Assembly (NCBI GenBank): GCA_021775805.1
Contig: JAJFHD010000004.1
Location: 1-64,000 of the forward strand
From: Alphaproteobacteria bacterium
GTDB taxonomy: Bacteria > Pseudomonadota > Alphaproteobacteria > Rhizobiales > JAJFHC01
DNA length: 64,000 nucleotides
Direction: 5' to 3'
Part shown: in pieces, positions 7,672-17,460 of the stretch
Numbering within the stretch: position 1 is the first letter of the stretch
Layout of the letters: every line of letters starts with the position of its first letter
Notes under the pieces: generated by a model
What the model was told of the DNA's origin: nothing
What the model saw: only the letters and a program-made list of their open reading frames with translations
Databases searched by the model: none
Program-made: the position numbers and the translations under genes

Positions 7672-9126
7672 ATGAGATCTTCGATCCGTTTCATATCGGA
7701 AGGCCAGGAGAAGGAGTTTTCGGACTTCGATCCGACGATGACGGTCCTGCAGTATCTACGTCTCCAGGAAAAGCGCTGTGGCACGAAAGAAGGATGTGCC
7801 GAGGGCGATTGCGGTGCCTGCACCGTTGTTCTTGGAGAACCGGACGGTGATGGCATGTGTTACCGGGCGGTCAATTCGTGCATTCAGTTCCTGCCCACCC
7901 TTGACGGCAAGCAGCTCATAACCGTCGAAGATCTCGAAGATGCTGACGGGATGCTTCACCCAGTGCAGTCTGCAATGGTGAAGTTCGATGGGTCTCAATG
8001 CGGTTTCTGCACGCCTGGATTCGTGATGTCGCTCTACGCTCTTTACCTGAACGAGACGGCGCCGAGTCAGACCGAGATCGAGGAAACCTTGGCTGGTAAT
8101 TTGTGCCGCTGCACCGGGTATGGCCCGATCATGCAGGCGGCGCGCCATATGTACGCCGAGCAAATCGCTAACACCGGTGCCAAATCAGAAACAGCATTTG
8201 CCGAGCAACTGAAACAGCTTCGGGGTGATACGGGCGTTGAAGCCGAATTCAACGGGCGGCGATACTACGCTCCCCGGTCCGCCGATGAACTCAGCGCCAC
8301 TCTCCTGGAGCATCCTTCAGCAACCATTCTTGCCGGAGGCACGGATGTGGGGCTTTGGGTTACAAAGCAACATCGCGAGCTTGAGACCGTGATCTACATT
8401 GGGGATGTCCGGGGCTTACGCGAGATTCGCGAGGATGACGGTGCCCTTGTCATCGGTGCAGCAGTCACCTACTCGGCCGCCCTGGAAGCGCTTGAGGACC
8501 TTCATTCCGATATCGGATCGATGCTGCGGCGACTGGGGTCCCGGCAGATCAGAAATCTCGGCACAGTTGGAGGCAACATCGCAAACGGTTCACCGATCGG
8601 GGATATGCCGCCGGTGCTGATCGCGCTTGCCGCCTCCATTTCCTTGCGGCGAGGCGATGAGCGTCGCGAACTCCGATTGGAGGACTTCTTCATCGATTAT
8701 GGCGTGCAGGATCTCCAGCCGGGTGAATTTGTCGAGGGGGTCAGGGTTCCCCGGATCGACCCAAACGCTCATTTTGCGGTCTACAAGATTTCAAAACGCT
8801 TCGACCAGGATATTTCGGCACTCTGTGCTGCATTCAACGTTGTTGTGCGCGATGGTGTCATCGACACAGCAAGAATCTGTTTCGGCGGTATGGCGGGAAC
8901 ACCGAAACGCGCGCAGGCGTGCGAGAAAGCGTTGCTCGGCCAAGCCTGGACCGAGAAGGTCATCCGACGGGCCATGAGTGCGCTGGACGACGATTACACA
9001 CCGTTGAGCGACATGCGGGCCAGTGCGGCATATCGTTTGACTGTGGCCCAGAATCTGCTGCTCAAGTTTTTCGTCGAATGCGGGGAACCGGAAACCAACA
9101 CCCGCATTTCCACGGGGTCTCGGTGA
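7672..9126 (+). CDS. xdhA: xanthine dehydrogenase small subunit (2Fe-2S and FAD), 484 aa
   Basis: Electron-transfer subunit of the molybdenum hydroxylase that oxidises hypoxanthine and xanthine to urate. Residues 1-80 form a plant-type ferredoxin fold (C36, C42, C47, C50), followed by the second 2Fe-2S domain (C110, C113 in CGFCTPG; C145, C147 in LCRCTGY). The FAD domain follows from about residue 190 (ILAGGTDVGLWVT, GNIANGSPIGDMPP), then a CO-dehydrogenase flavoprotein C-terminal domain. The frame is open from 7573, but homology begins at ATG 7672, downstream of the operator pair, so that start is chosen. xdhB follows after 6 bp. The maturation gene xdhC is not found in this window. Confidence 0.95.
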   Translation: MRSSIRFISEGQEKEFSDFDPTMTVLQYLRLQEKRCGTKEGCAEGDCGACTVVLGEPDGDGMCYRAVNSCIQFLPTLDGKQLITVEDLEDADGMLHPVQSAMVKFDGSQCGFCTPGFVMSLYALYLNETAPSQTEIEETLAGNLCRCTGYGPIMQAARHMYAEQIANTGAKSETAFAEQLKQLRGDTGVEAEFNGRRYYAPRSADELSATLLEHPSATILAGGTDVGLWVTKQHRELETVIYIGDVRGLREIREDDGALVIGAAVTYSAALEALEDLHSDIGSMLRRLGSRQIRNLGTVGGNIANGSPIGDMPPVLIALAASISLRRGDERRELRLEDFFIDYGVQDLQPGEFVEGVRVPRIDPNAHFAVYKISKRFDQDISALCAAFNVVVRDGVIDTARICFGGMAGTPKRAQACEKALLGQAWTEKVIRRAMSALDDDYTPLSDMRASAAYRLTVAQNLLLKFFVECGEPETNTRISTGSR

Positions 9127-9132
9127 TCGACG

Positions 9133-11493
9133 ATGTCAGAAACAACTGAACCGGACACCAAGAAAGAGACCGTCGTCGGTGGCGTACACCAACAGCTTGC
9201 CCACGACAGTGCGCATAAGCACGTTTCCGGTCGCGCCGTCTATATCGACGACATTCCAGAACCGTCCGGAACGCAGCAGGTTCATGTTGAACTGAGCACG
9301 GTTCCCCATGCAAAGGTGGTCAAACTGGACCTGTCGAAGGTCCAAGCGGCCGACGGTGTGACCGCTACGCTCACTGCCGACGATATCACCGGTATCAACG
9401 ATTTTGGCTACATGGATGCGCTTGACGACCGGGTTTTTGCTGGAGAACTTGTTGAGTATGCCGGTCAGGCGATCTTTGCCGTGGTGGCACATTCGATCGA
9501 ACAGGCGAGGCGTGCGGCGAAACTGGCGGTTGTCGAATACAAGACTCTGGAGCCGGTCCTTACAGTCGACCAGGCGATGGCGCGCAATCAGTTGTTGGCT
9601 GAATGCCCTGTGCTTGCGAGAGGGGATGCCGCCGGCGCTCTAACAAAGTCGGCCCATCGTTTGAAGGGACGATACGAATCCGGCGGCCAGGAACACTTTT
9701 ATCTCGAGGGCCAGGTTTCCATGGCACTGCCGCGCGAAGACGGCGACGTCTACATCCTGTCTTCAACACAGGATCCGACGGCGGTCCAGCATATCGTTGC
9801 CAAGATCCTGGGGCGGCCGGCCAACAGTGTCACGGTGGAGGTCCGCCGCATGGGGGGAGCTTTTGGCGGCAAGGAGACACAAGCAACACAGTTCGCGGCC
9901 ATCGCCGCACTGGCAGCACTGAAGACAGGCGCACCCGCGAAATGCCGGCTCGACCGCGACGACGACATGACGGTCACGGGCAAGCGGCACGAGTGCAATA
10001 CTGAATATGACGTGGGCTTTGACGACAGGGGCCGGATCCAGGCGCTTGATCTTGGCCTCTACATGCGCTGCGGCAACTCTTTTGATCAGTCAATCCCGGT
10101 AATCGTTCGCGCGGTCTATCATGTGGACAATTGCTACTACCTGGAAAACGTGAGGATTGCCGCCTATCCGTGCAGAACAAACAGCGTGACAGCCATAGCA
10201 TTTCGCGGGTTTGGCTCGCCGCAGGCTTTCGTCCACACGGAGCAGATCATCGACCGGATTGCACTGCACCTGGGCAAGGACCCGCTCGATGTCCGCAAGA
10301 TCAACATGTACGGCAGAACGACACGCAACACGACGCCGTTCGGTCAGATCGTGAAGCACAATATTCTGCCAAGGTTGCTCAAGGAAATTGAGACAAGTTC
10401 AGATTATGATGGCAGGCGCCGGGAAATTCGGAAATTCAATCAGACTTCGAAATACCTTAAGAAGGGAATAGCGCTCGTCCCCATAAAGTATGGCGTTGGC
10501 TTCGGCGTAAATTTTCTCAATCAGGCCGGTGCACTAATCCACATCTACCAGGATGGCAGCATCCATCTGAACCATGGCGGCACGGAAATGGGACAGGGTC
10601 TGTATGTCAAGATCGCGCAGGTCGTGGCTGAAGAGTTCCAGGTCGATGTCGAACACATCAAGATCTCGAGTACCACGACGGACAAGGTACCGAACACCAT
10701 CTCGACGGCCGCGTCTTCCGGCGCCGATTTCAATGGCATGGCGGCACAGATTGCCGCCCGGAAACTGCGCCGGCGGCTGACCAGGTTCGCTTCGGACCAT
10801 TTCAAGGTTGACGAAGAACATGTTGCGTTCCTGCCTAACAGGGTCCGCATCGGCAATCAGGAGATGTCGTTCGGAGAGTTGGCCGGACTGGCCTTCTTCA
10901 ATCGCGTAGCGCTGTCGGCGACCGGTCACTACAAAGCGCCGGCCAACAACTACGACCCGGAGAAATTCACCGGCGAACCTCACCGCTACTATGTCTTCGG
11001 GGCCTCGGTCGCCGAAGTCATTATCGATACGCTGACCGGCGAGAACAGGGTTGAACGGGTCGATATCCTGCACGATGTGGGAAAATCGCTCAATCCTGCA
11101 ATTGACCTGGGGCAGCTTGAGGGCGGATTCATACAAGGCATGGGTTGGCTTACCACGGAAGAGCTCCACTGGGATGAAGGGGGAATCCTTCGGACCCATG
11201 CACCTTCAACGTACAAGATTCCAACCGCTGGTGACCGCCCCGCAGACTTCCGGATGGGCCTGGTTGAGTGGAGCGAAAACAAATCCAGTTCAGTCTTCCG
11301 ATCGAAGGCTATTGGCGAGCCACCGCTCTGCCTGGCCGTTTCCGTACTCTGTGCTCTGAGGGATGCAGTGGCGAGCGTCGCGGATCATGCCCACTTTCCG
11401 CAGTTGGATGCGCCGGCCACGCCTGAACGTATTTTTCTTGCTTGTGAAGACATGCGTCGGAAGGCGGAACTGCAGCTGACTGAAGAGGCGTAG
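9133..11493 (+). CDS. xdhB: xanthine dehydrogenase large molybdopterin-binding subunit, 786 aa
   Basis: Catalytic subunit that hydroxylates hypoxanthine and xanthine at the molybdenum centre and passes electrons to XdhA. It has the family motifs in order: GGAFGGKET (Mo-cofactor loop), AFRGFGSPQ with the substrate-orienting Arg, GGTEMGQGL, ASSGAD, and GEPPLCLAVSV, where the Glu is the universal catalytic base. Length is normal for a split bacterial XdhB. It starts 6 bp after xdhA and is surely co-transcribed. Confidence 0.95.
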   Translation: MSETTEPDTKKETVVGGVHQQLAHDSAHKHVSGRAVYIDDIPEPSGTQQVHVELSTVPHAKVVKLDLSKVQAADGVTATLTADDITGINDFGYMDALDDRVFAGELVEYAGQAIFAVVAHSIEQARRAAKLAVVEYKTLEPVLTVDQAMARNQLLAECPVLARGDAAGALTKSAHRLKGRYESGGQEHFYLEGQVSMALPREDGDVYILSSTQDPTAVQHIVAKILGRPANSVTVEVRRMGGAFGGKETQATQFAAIAALAALKTGAPAKCRLDRDDDMTVTGKRHECNTEYDVGFDDRGRIQALDLGLYMRCGNSFDQSIPVIVRAVYHVDNCYYLENVRIAAYPCRTNSVTAIAFRGFGSPQAFVHTEQIIDRIALHLGKDPLDVRKINMYGRTTRNTTPFGQIVKHNILPRLLKEIETSSDYDGRRREIRKFNQTSKYLKKGIALVPIKYGVGFGVNFLNQAGALIHIYQDGSIHLNHGGTEMGQGLYVKIAQVVAEEFQVDVEHIKISSTTTDKVPNTISTAASSGADFNGMAAQIAARKLRRRLTRFASDHFKVDEEHVAFLPNRVRIGNQEMSFGELAGLAFFNRVALSATGHYKAPANNYDPEKFTGEPHRYYVFGASVAEVIIDTLTGENRVERVDILHDVGKSLNPAIDLGQLEGGFIQGMGWLTTEELHWDEGGILRTHAPSTYKIPTAGDRPADFRMGLVEWSENKSSSVFRSKAIGEPPLCLAVSVLCALRDAVASVADHAHFPQLDAPATPERIFLACEDMRRKAELQLTEEA

Positions 11494-11511
11494 GCAATTT
11501 GTCAAAACGGA

Positions 11512-11543
11512 TTGTACACATTATTGGCAAAAAGTGTGTACAA
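11512..11543. promoter_or_regulatory. paired TTGTNNACAA-type operator upstream of the BMP importer
   Basis: TTGTACACAT (11512-11521, one mismatch) and GTGTGTACAA (11534-11543, one mismatch) have centres 22 bp apart, the same geometry as at xdhA. They lie in the 173-bp gap between xdhB and the binding-protein gene, so the importer operon probably has its own regulated promoter. Confidence 0.65.
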
Positions 11544-11666
11544 CTTTGGCAAACTTGGTTTAGGGTATTGAGATAGCGCGTCCGGACACCCCAACGCGCG
11601 CTGCATGAAACATAGATGGGCAAGGGCCCGCGAACGGTTTCTGGGGAGAATGGGAGGATCCAAAGC

Positions 11667-12692
11667 ATGTTGAGATCAATCAGAGCCGCGGTCGTTGGTG
11701 CGTTCGCGATCGTTTTTACCGTCATTGGTGTTTGGGCAGCTCACGCCGGAGATGCGCCCAAGCAGGTGAAGATCGCGGGCATTCTGCCCGCCGGTGTTGA
11801 AAACGCCTGGTCGGCTTCGGTGTTGCAGGCCGTGGAGCGCCTGAAAAAGGAGATGCCGCACGGCGTCGAGGTTGTCTTCGACTACACAGAAAATGTCTGG
11901 GGCGACAAAGCACTCACGGTTTTCAAGACTTATGCGGATGCGGGGTATGACATTCTGTTTGGCCACAGTTCATTTCCTGAGCCAGTCGAGAGTCTAATGG
12001 GCAAGTACCCTGACACCATGTTCGTCATGGTCGGTTCAGGGAACAAGGTTCTGGGGAAGAATGCCTACCTTACCTATATGCACCTCCACGAACCGGCCTA
12101 TCTGATTGGCGTTCTGGCCGGCAAGATGACCAAAACCAACACTCTTGGGCTGGTCGGTCTGTTCCCGGCAGATGATGTCAACGACCAGGTGAATGCCTAC
12201 CGCGCGGGAGCGCAGTCGGTAAACCCGGATGCCAAAGTGAAGGTTACATTCATTGAGAGCTGGTATGACCCGGCCAAGGCTGCAGAAGCCGCCAACGCGC
12301 AGATCGCGGCTGGCGCTGACTATATCTTCCAGCTCGGCGAGTCGTTCGAGACCTGCAAGGAAAAGAAGGTCTACTGTTTCGGCAACTACGTGGACGGCCA
12401 TCAGATTGCCGGCGACATCGTGCCAACCAGTACGCTGGTCTACTGGGATCCTGTGCTTAAATACCTGATCGACGAGTGGCACACCCACAAAACCAAGGGA
12501 ACTCCGTACGCGGCACCTGAAAAGAAGGTCTGGTTTTCCATGGCCCAGGGTGGTGGTGATATTGCCCCATACCATGAATACGAAAAGGTCATCAGCGCTG
12601 ACGCGAAGCAAAAGGTGGAAGAGGCCAGGAAAGCCATCATGTCAGGTTCTCTGACCGTCAAGCTGGACACGTCGCTTCCGAAGTCCGACTGA
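11667..12692 (+). CDS. BMP/PnrA-family periplasmic substrate-binding protein, 341 aa
   Basis: Periplasmic binding protein of a purine- or nucleoside-type ABC importer (BMP, Med/PnrA family). A signal peptide is visible (MLRSIRAAVVGAFAIVFTVI ... HAGDA), followed by the mature BMP fold (KIAGILPAGVENAWSASVL, DILFGHSSF, GQ-type hinge blocks). Start ATG 11667 is preferred over 11616: it has a good ribosome site (GGGAGGATCC) and begins directly at the signal peptide. An ATPase and two permeases follow. With xanthine dehydrogenase upstream and urate/allantoin genes downstream, the likely cargo is xanthine, hypoxanthine, a methylxanthine, urate or allantoin. Confidence 0.9.
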   Translation: MLRSIRAAVVGAFAIVFTVIGVWAAHAGDAPKQVKIAGILPAGVENAWSASVLQAVERLKKEMPHGVEVVFDYTENVWGDKALTVFKTYADAGYDILFGHSSFPEPVESLMGKYPDTMFVMVGSGNKVLGKNAYLTYMHLHEPAYLIGVLAGKMTKTNTLGLVGLFPADDVNDQVNAYRAGAQSVNPDAKVKVTFIESWYDPAKAAEAANAQIAAGADYIFQLGESFETCKEKKVYCFGNYVDGHQIAGDIVPTSTLVYWDPVLKYLIDEWHTHKTKGTPYAAPEKKVWFSMAQGGGDIAPYHEYEKVISADAKQKVEEARKAIMSGSLTVKLDTSLPKSD

Positions 12693-12706
12693 TCTGCACA
12701 CCAACG

Positions 12707-12738
12707 GGCGCCATGGCCTTGGCTCATGGCGCCTTTTT
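12707..12738 (+). terminator. intrinsic terminator or attenuator inside the importer operon
   Basis: A perfect 9-bp stem, GGCGCCATG / CATGGCGCC, with a 9-nt loop is followed directly by TTTTT. It lies 15 bp after the binding-protein stop and 65 bp before the ATPase start. It probably makes the binding protein more abundant than the transport complex. Confidence 0.8.
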
Positions 12739-12802
12739 CTCCGTCGCTCCCTGAGGGTCGAGTACCATCCGGCATTGAGCGCAAATCGGACTTGGAGTGG
12801 GC

Positions 12803-14341
12803 ATGCCGGAATCTTCCAGAACCCCGATTCTGAAGGCGGAAAACGTAACAAAGCGTTTTCACCAGGTTGTCGCAAACGATGCGGTCTCGTTTGATGTGAT
12901 GCCTGGTGAGATCCACTGTCTGCTTGGCGAAAACGGTGCGGGCAAGTCGACTTTGGCGGAATGCCTCTACGGATTTCTTCGACCGGATTCGGGCCGGATA
13001 TTCTTTGAAGACAAACCGGTTGATGTGAACTCCCCTGCCGAGGCCATAAAACTGGGGATTGGCATGGTTCATCAGCATTTCGTTCTGGTGAACAATCTGA
13101 GTGTTCTTGAGAACGTCATCGTCGGAACAGACTCTGCGGGGTTCGTTCTCGACCTCCGCCAGGCGGAGGAAAAACTCAGCGCCCTGTGCCATCGCTACAA
13201 CCTGGAACTCGACTTGAAAGCCCAGATTTGGCAGCTGCCGGTCGGCCAGCAACAATGGGTAGAGATCCTCAAGGCACTGTACCTCGACGCGAAGTTGCTG
13301 ATTCTCGATGAGCCCACAGCAGTTCTGACGCCCCAGGAATCACAGGCGCTGTTCGCGACGCTCCGGCAGATGACCGCCGAAGGGATATCCGTGATTCTGA
13401 TCACTCACAAATTCAACGAAGTCATGCAGTCAGATCGGGTAACCATCCTTCGCAAAGGCAAGAAGGTAGATACGGTCGACACGAACTCGACATCGAAACA
13501 AGAACTGACATCCATGATGGTCGGTCGAGAGATCTCGCTGACGGTTGACAAACCTGCCGCCGACTTTGGAGAGACGGTGCTCGAAGTCGAAGGATTGAGC
13601 GCGCTGGACGATCGTGCCCACATGGCGTTGCGCAACGTTTCCTTTTCAGTACGGCGCGGCGAAATCCTTGGCATCGCTGGTGTCGCCGGCAATGGTCAGA
13701 AGGAATTGCTGGAAACGATCATCGGCGTGCGCCCTTCGACTTCGGGATCCATCCGGCTTAGCGGCGAAGATGTGACCGACAGTGATCCGCAAGCCATGCT
13801 CGCAAATGGTGTGGGACACATACCGGACGACCGCTTGGCTGCTGGTCTCATCGGTTCGTTCACGATTGCTGAGAATCTGGTTCTGGGGAGCCATCGTGAC
13901 CCGCGATTTTCGGCACATTCGTTCCTGAATTTCGAAGGTATTGCTTCGTTCGGAAAGCAGTCAATCGCGGACTTTGAGATCGTTGCGCCTTCGCATCAAA
14001 CCATCGTTGATACGCTGTCGGGAGGAAATGCCCAGAAGGTAATCGTGGCGCGCGAGTTTGAGCAAAGCACGACGTGCATTCTGGCCAACCAGCCCTCACG
14101 CGGCCTTGACGTCGGTGTCATCCAGTACATGCATCGCCGGCTTCTGGAGAAGAGGAGTGATGGATTCGGGATCCTCCTGGCATCTGAAGAACTGGAGGAA
14201 CTGTTCAATCTGGCAGATCGGATTGCAGTGATGTTCAAAGGTGAGATCCGGTCGATACTGCCGGTTGGTGACACAAACATCGAGGAAGTGGGTTTGCTTA
14301 TGGCCGGCCATGAGGCCAGCGGAACAGCACCGGTACATTAG
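12803..14341 (+). CDS. duplicated ABC ATPase of the BMP-type importer (NupA/RbsA-like), 512 aa
   Basis: Two fused ATP-binding cassettes, as in nucleoside and ribose importers. Cassette 1 has Walker A GENGAGKST, a degenerate signature LPVGQQQWVEILKAL and Walker B LLILDEPTAVL. Cassette 2 has a degenerate Walker A (GVAGNGQKEL), signature LSGGNAQKVIVARE and ILANQPSRGLDV in place of the Walker B/Glu segment. This asymmetric pattern is normal for the family. ATG 12803 has the site TTGGAG about 6 bp upstream; GTG 12797 is an alternative. It energises the two permeases that follow. Confidence 0.92.
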   Translation: MPESSRTPILKAENVTKRFHQVVANDAVSFDVMPGEIHCLLGENGAGKSTLAECLYGFLRPDSGRIFFEDKPVDVNSPAEAIKLGIGMVHQHFVLVNNLSVLENVIVGTDSAGFVLDLRQAEEKLSALCHRYNLELDLKAQIWQLPVGQQQWVEILKALYLDAKLLILDEPTAVLTPQESQALFATLRQMTAEGISVILITHKFNEVMQSDRVTILRKGKKVDTVDTNSTSKQELTSMMVGREISLTVDKPAADFGETVLEVEGLSALDDRAHMALRNVSFSVRRGEILGIAGVAGNGQKELLETIIGVRPSTSGSIRLSGEDVTDSDPQAMLANGVGHIPDDRLAAGLIGSFTIAENLVLGSHRDPRFSAHSFLNFEGIASFGKQSIADFEIVAPSHQTIVDTLSGGNAQKVIVAREFEQSTTCILANQPSRGLDVGVIQYMHRRLLEKRSDGFGILLASEELEELFNLADRIAVMFKGEIRSILPVGDTNIEEVGLLMAGHEASGTAPVH

Positions 14342-14357
14342 GGAACAGATTGCTCGG

Positions 14358-15437
14358 ATGATGAGTTTTGGCAGACTTAAATTTGAACGCCGAATGGAGG
14401 TGAGCCGGGTCTGGCAGGTACTGGCCATCCTGATCGCCATTGCCGCCTCGATGCTCGTAACCGCACTGCTTCTCTACACCGCCGGGGCTGATGTCTCGAA
14501 AGCTTTCTCCCATATCTTCGCTGGGGCCTTTGGCAACTGGGACGCAACAATCGAAACCCTCGTCAAGGCGACGCCGCTGATGCTGACCGGCATCGCCGTC
14601 ACAATCGCTTTCCGGGCCAAGTTCTGGAACATCGGCGCCGAAGGACAGCTTTTTGCGGGCGCCATGATGGCGTTCTGGATTTCCACGATTCTGGGATGGC
14701 TGCCGGCTGCGCTGCTGTTCATTGCCATTGTGGCGGCCGGGTTCCTTGGCGGAGCCTTGTATGGCGGGCTGGCCGGGGTTCTCAAGACCCGGTTCGGCGT
14801 CAATGAAGTCCTCGCGACCGTCATGCTGAACTATGTCATCAAATATGCGATGTCCTACATGCTGGTCGAAGGCCCCTGGCGCGATCCGAGTTCCTTCTAC
14901 CAACAGACGTCAAAATTACCGGACGTGGCACAGTATCCTCTGCTCCTGGCGGACACCCGTCTGCATATTGGTTTCGCGATCGCGCTGGTCGCTGTGATTG
15001 TGATTCACATTCTGCTGACCCGGACATCGCTGGGGTACGAGATCCGCGCTATCGGCGCAAATCCGGTCGCAGCCAAGTTCAAGGGTATCCGTGTCAATCG
15101 GACGATTGTGCTTGTCACGCTTATCAGCGGTGGGCTGGCCGGGCTGGCCGGTGCCGGCGAAGTATTCGGCCTTCACTTCAGATTGCGCCCGGATGTTTCG
15201 GCGGGTTTTGGATTCACAGGCATCGTCATTGCCATGCTTGCCGGGTTGCGTCCCGCCTGGGTGATTGTTGCTGCGATCCTGTTCGGGGCGCTTCTCAATG
15301 GTGGTGTGCGTATGCAGATATTCACAAACGTGCCGACGGCGCTGATCTCAGCCATGGAGGCGATCGTGCTGTTGTTCTTTCTTACAGCCGCATTCTTCTC
15401 ACGCTACGAAATAAGGGTGATCAGGGAAGATGGGTGA
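14358..15437 (+). CDS. ABC importer permease 1 (BMP/NupB-like), about 359 aa
   Basis: Multi-spanning inner-membrane permease of the BPD_transp_2 family. Around ten hydrophobic segments are visible, with the conserved NIGAEGQLFAGA block (about residue 91) and FGVNEVLATVMLNYV; the coupling segment TRTSLGYEIRAIGANP follows. The open frame begins at 14241 inside the ATPase gene, but homology fits the ATG pair at 14358/14361, 17 bp after the ATPase stop. The next permease overlaps its end by 8 bp, showing translational coupling. Confidence 0.9.
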   Translation: MMSFGRLKFERRMEVSRVWQVLAILIAIAASMLVTALLLYTAGADVSKAFSHIFAGAFGNWDATIETLVKATPLMLTGIAVTIAFRAKFWNIGAEGQLFAGAMMAFWISTILGWLPAALLFIAIVAAGFLGGALYGGLAGVLKTRFGVNEVLATVMLNYVIKYAMSYMLVEGPWRDPSSFYQQTSKLPDVAQYPLLLADTRLHIGFAIALVAVIVIHILLTRTSLGYEIRAIGANPVAAKFKGIRVNRTIVLVTLISGGLAGLAGAGEVFGLHFRLRPDVSAGFGFTGIVIAMLAGLRPAWVIVAAILFGALLNGGVRMQIFTNVPTALISAMEAIVLLFFLTAAFFSRYEIRVIREDG

Positions 15438-16368
15438 TCTCTTCAACGAAACAATACTGATCAGCATGTTTGCGGCGACCGTGCGCATTGCGACGCCATT
15501 GCTGTTCGCGGCACTCGGCGAACTCATCACCGAGAAAGCCGGAATATTGAACCTTGGTGTTGAGGGCACCATGCTGATGGCGGCTTTCAGTGCATTCCTG
15601 GTCACCTATCAGACGGACTCCCTTTGGCTCGGTGTGCTTGCCGCTATGGCGACCGGAGGACTCATGGGCCTGATCATGGTGTTCATGGTGTCGACCCTGA
15701 AAGTGGAACAGGTTGTCACCGGTCTGGCCCTCAACCTTTTTGCCGTTGGCATGTCTCTCTATCTCTACAAAGTGGCGCTTGGCGAGAGTTCAACGAGCTT
15801 TCCGACAATCGATGTCTTCAAGACTGTCCACATTCCGCTGCTGTCGTCCATTCCCTATCTGGGACCAGTCCTGTTTTCCCAGAAGGTCCTGACATACATT
15901 GCACTTCTTATGGTGCCGGCAGTCTGGTTCTTCCTCTATCGCACCAAGTACGGCTTGGAGATCCGGTGCCTTGGCGAAAACCCGCGTGTCATCGACACGA
16001 AAGGGTTGAGCGTTGTCACCAGACAATATGCCGCCGTCATCTGCGGCAGCATGATGACCGGCCTGGGTGGTGCGTTTGTCACTATCGGATCCACCGAGCG
16101 TTTTGTGCCCGAAATCACCGCCGGGCGAGGATGGCTCGCGATTGTTATTGTGATTGCGGGCAACTGGCGGCCGAAGTGGATCCTGGTCGCTGCCCTTGTT
16201 TTCGCGTTTCTGGAAGCTTTCCAACTGCAGGTTCAGGCGATCGGTGTTCAACTGCCCTACCAGGTGTTGTTGGCGTTGCCTTATGTCGTCGCCATTCTGG
16301 TGATGATCCTCAATCGCGCCCGGTCACAGGAACCAAAACAACTCGGCGTGCCCTATTTCCGGGAATAG
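15430..16368 (+). CDS. ABC importer permease 2 (BMP/NupC-like), 312 aa
   Basis: Partner permease of the same family, slightly shorter, with the matching motifs EKAGILNLGVEGTMLMAA, VEQVVTGLALNLF and the coupling segment YGLEIRCLGENPRV. It overlaps permease 1 by 8 bp and is followed 28 bp later by the first Rieske oxygenase, so import and catabolic genes are probably on one transcript. Confidence 0.9.
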   Translation: MGDLFNETILISMFAATVRIATPLLFAALGELITEKAGILNLGVEGTMLMAAFSAFLVTYQTDSLWLGVLAAMATGGLMGLIMVFMVSTLKVEQVVTGLALNLFAVGMSLYLYKVALGESSTSFPTIDVFKTVHIPLLSSIPYLGPVLFSQKVLTYIALLMVPAVWFFLYRTKYGLEIRCLGENPRVIDTKGLSVVTRQYAAVICGSMMTGLGGAFVTIGSTERFVPEITAGRGWLAIVIVIAGNWRPKWILVAALVFAFLEAFQLQVQAIGVQLPYQVLLALPYVVAILVMILNRARSQEPKQLGVPYFRE

Positions 16369-16396
16369 TGAAACGACTGCGCATGGGAGGACGCCA

Positions 16397-17422
16397 ATGA
16401 GCAAACAACCGAATTCACTGTTTCCAAGGGAGTGCACCTTCACCGAAAACAACTGGACGGTGCTGTCGAAATTTTGGCACGTAGTCGCATTCAGCAGCGA
16501 GGTCGGTGACGCTCCTGTCTCGGTCAGACTGCTTGACGTTCCGCTTGTTCTATTTCGTGGCGGCGATGGAACGGCCACAGCCGCACATGATGTTTGTCCG
16601 CACCGCGGCTCACTGCTGTCGCAGGGAGATGTGATCGAGGGCGCCTTGACGTGTCCCTATCATGGGTTCCGTTATGCCGGCAGCGGCCAGTGCATTCATG
16701 TGCCGTCAAACCCGCCCGGCGCGAAGATTCCAGAACGCCTGCATCTCAATCTGATCAATGTCCGCGAACACGGCAACCTCATCTGGGTTTGTCTCGATGG
16801 CGACGGCATAGTGCCATTGCCCGATTGGCCGGAACTGACCGACGAGAGTCTGCAGAACTATCATCTCCCCGGCATTGACGCCTCAACCTCGGCCACACGG
16901 TTCTGCGAGAATTTCAACGACGTTGCCCACTTCGCATTCGTTCATGCAGGGACGTTTGGTGGCGGTTGCAGGGAAGTCGTCGAAGATCACGCTGTGACCA
17001 AGACCGAGAGCGGTTTGCATCATTCGCTGGTGATTGAGCAAATCGACAGAGTAACCCTGGACGGCGATGAAGAACAAACCACCGCAGCGCACTACAGCTA
17101 CGACTTCACCTTTCCTTTCGCCAACAAGATGCACATCCGGTTTGACGAGGAACGCAGCCAGCACATCTTTGCGGCCGTGACACCGGTTTCGTCCTCCCAG
17201 TGTCGTGTGCATATGCAGTTTGCCAGGAACTACGATCTCGATCAGCCGATCAAGGAATCGCTCGAATTTGAGCGGTCCGTTGCGGCGGAGGATCTGGAAG
17301 TGATTGAAAAGGTCTCACCGGCGGAATCGCCGCTCGACCTCTCGGAAGAATTTCATGTGGCGGCCGACCGATGGTCCGTTGCGTTTCGCCGCTCATGGAA
17401 GACATTCGGCCTTGCCCAATGA
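16397..17422 (+). CDS. Rieske oxygenase alpha subunit, NdmA/HpxD-like, 341 aa
   Basis: Rieske domain near the N terminus with CPHRG (about residue 68) and CPYHGF (about residue 88), then a mononuclear-iron catalytic domain with ENFNDVAHFAFVH, the 2-His part of the metal site. The opening SKFWHVVAFSSEV and the closing VAADRWSVAFRRS resemble methylxanthine N-demethylases (NdmA/NdmB). In purine loci a Rieske enzyme is also known as HpxD (hypoxanthine oxidation, Klebsiella). Strong ribosome site GGGAGGA. A paralogue lies at 18924-19991. No reductase partner is encoded nearby except the unusual TIR fusion at 3.6 kb, and that link is only a guess. The reaction is therefore open: N-demethylation or ring hydroxylation of a purine. 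Confidence 0.85.
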   Translation: MSKQPNSLFPRECTFTENNWTVLSKFWHVVAFSSEVGDAPVSVRLLDVPLVLFRGGDGTATAAHDVCPHRGSLLSQGDVIEGALTCPYHGFRYAGSGQCIHVPSNPPGAKIPERLHLNLINVREHGNLIWVCLDGDGIVPLPDWPELTDESLQNYHLPGIDASTSATRFCENFNDVAHFAFVHAGTFGGGCREVVEDHAVTKTESGLHHSLVIEQIDRVTLDGDEEQTTAAHYSYDFTFPFANKMHIRFDEERSQHIFAAVTPVSSSQCRVHMQFARNYDLDQPIKESLEFERSVAAEDLEVIEKVSPAESPLDLSEEFHVAADRWSVAFRRSWKTFGLAQ

Positions 17423-17460
17423 ATTGAACGGACAAACGGCACCACGAAGGATAATTCTCT

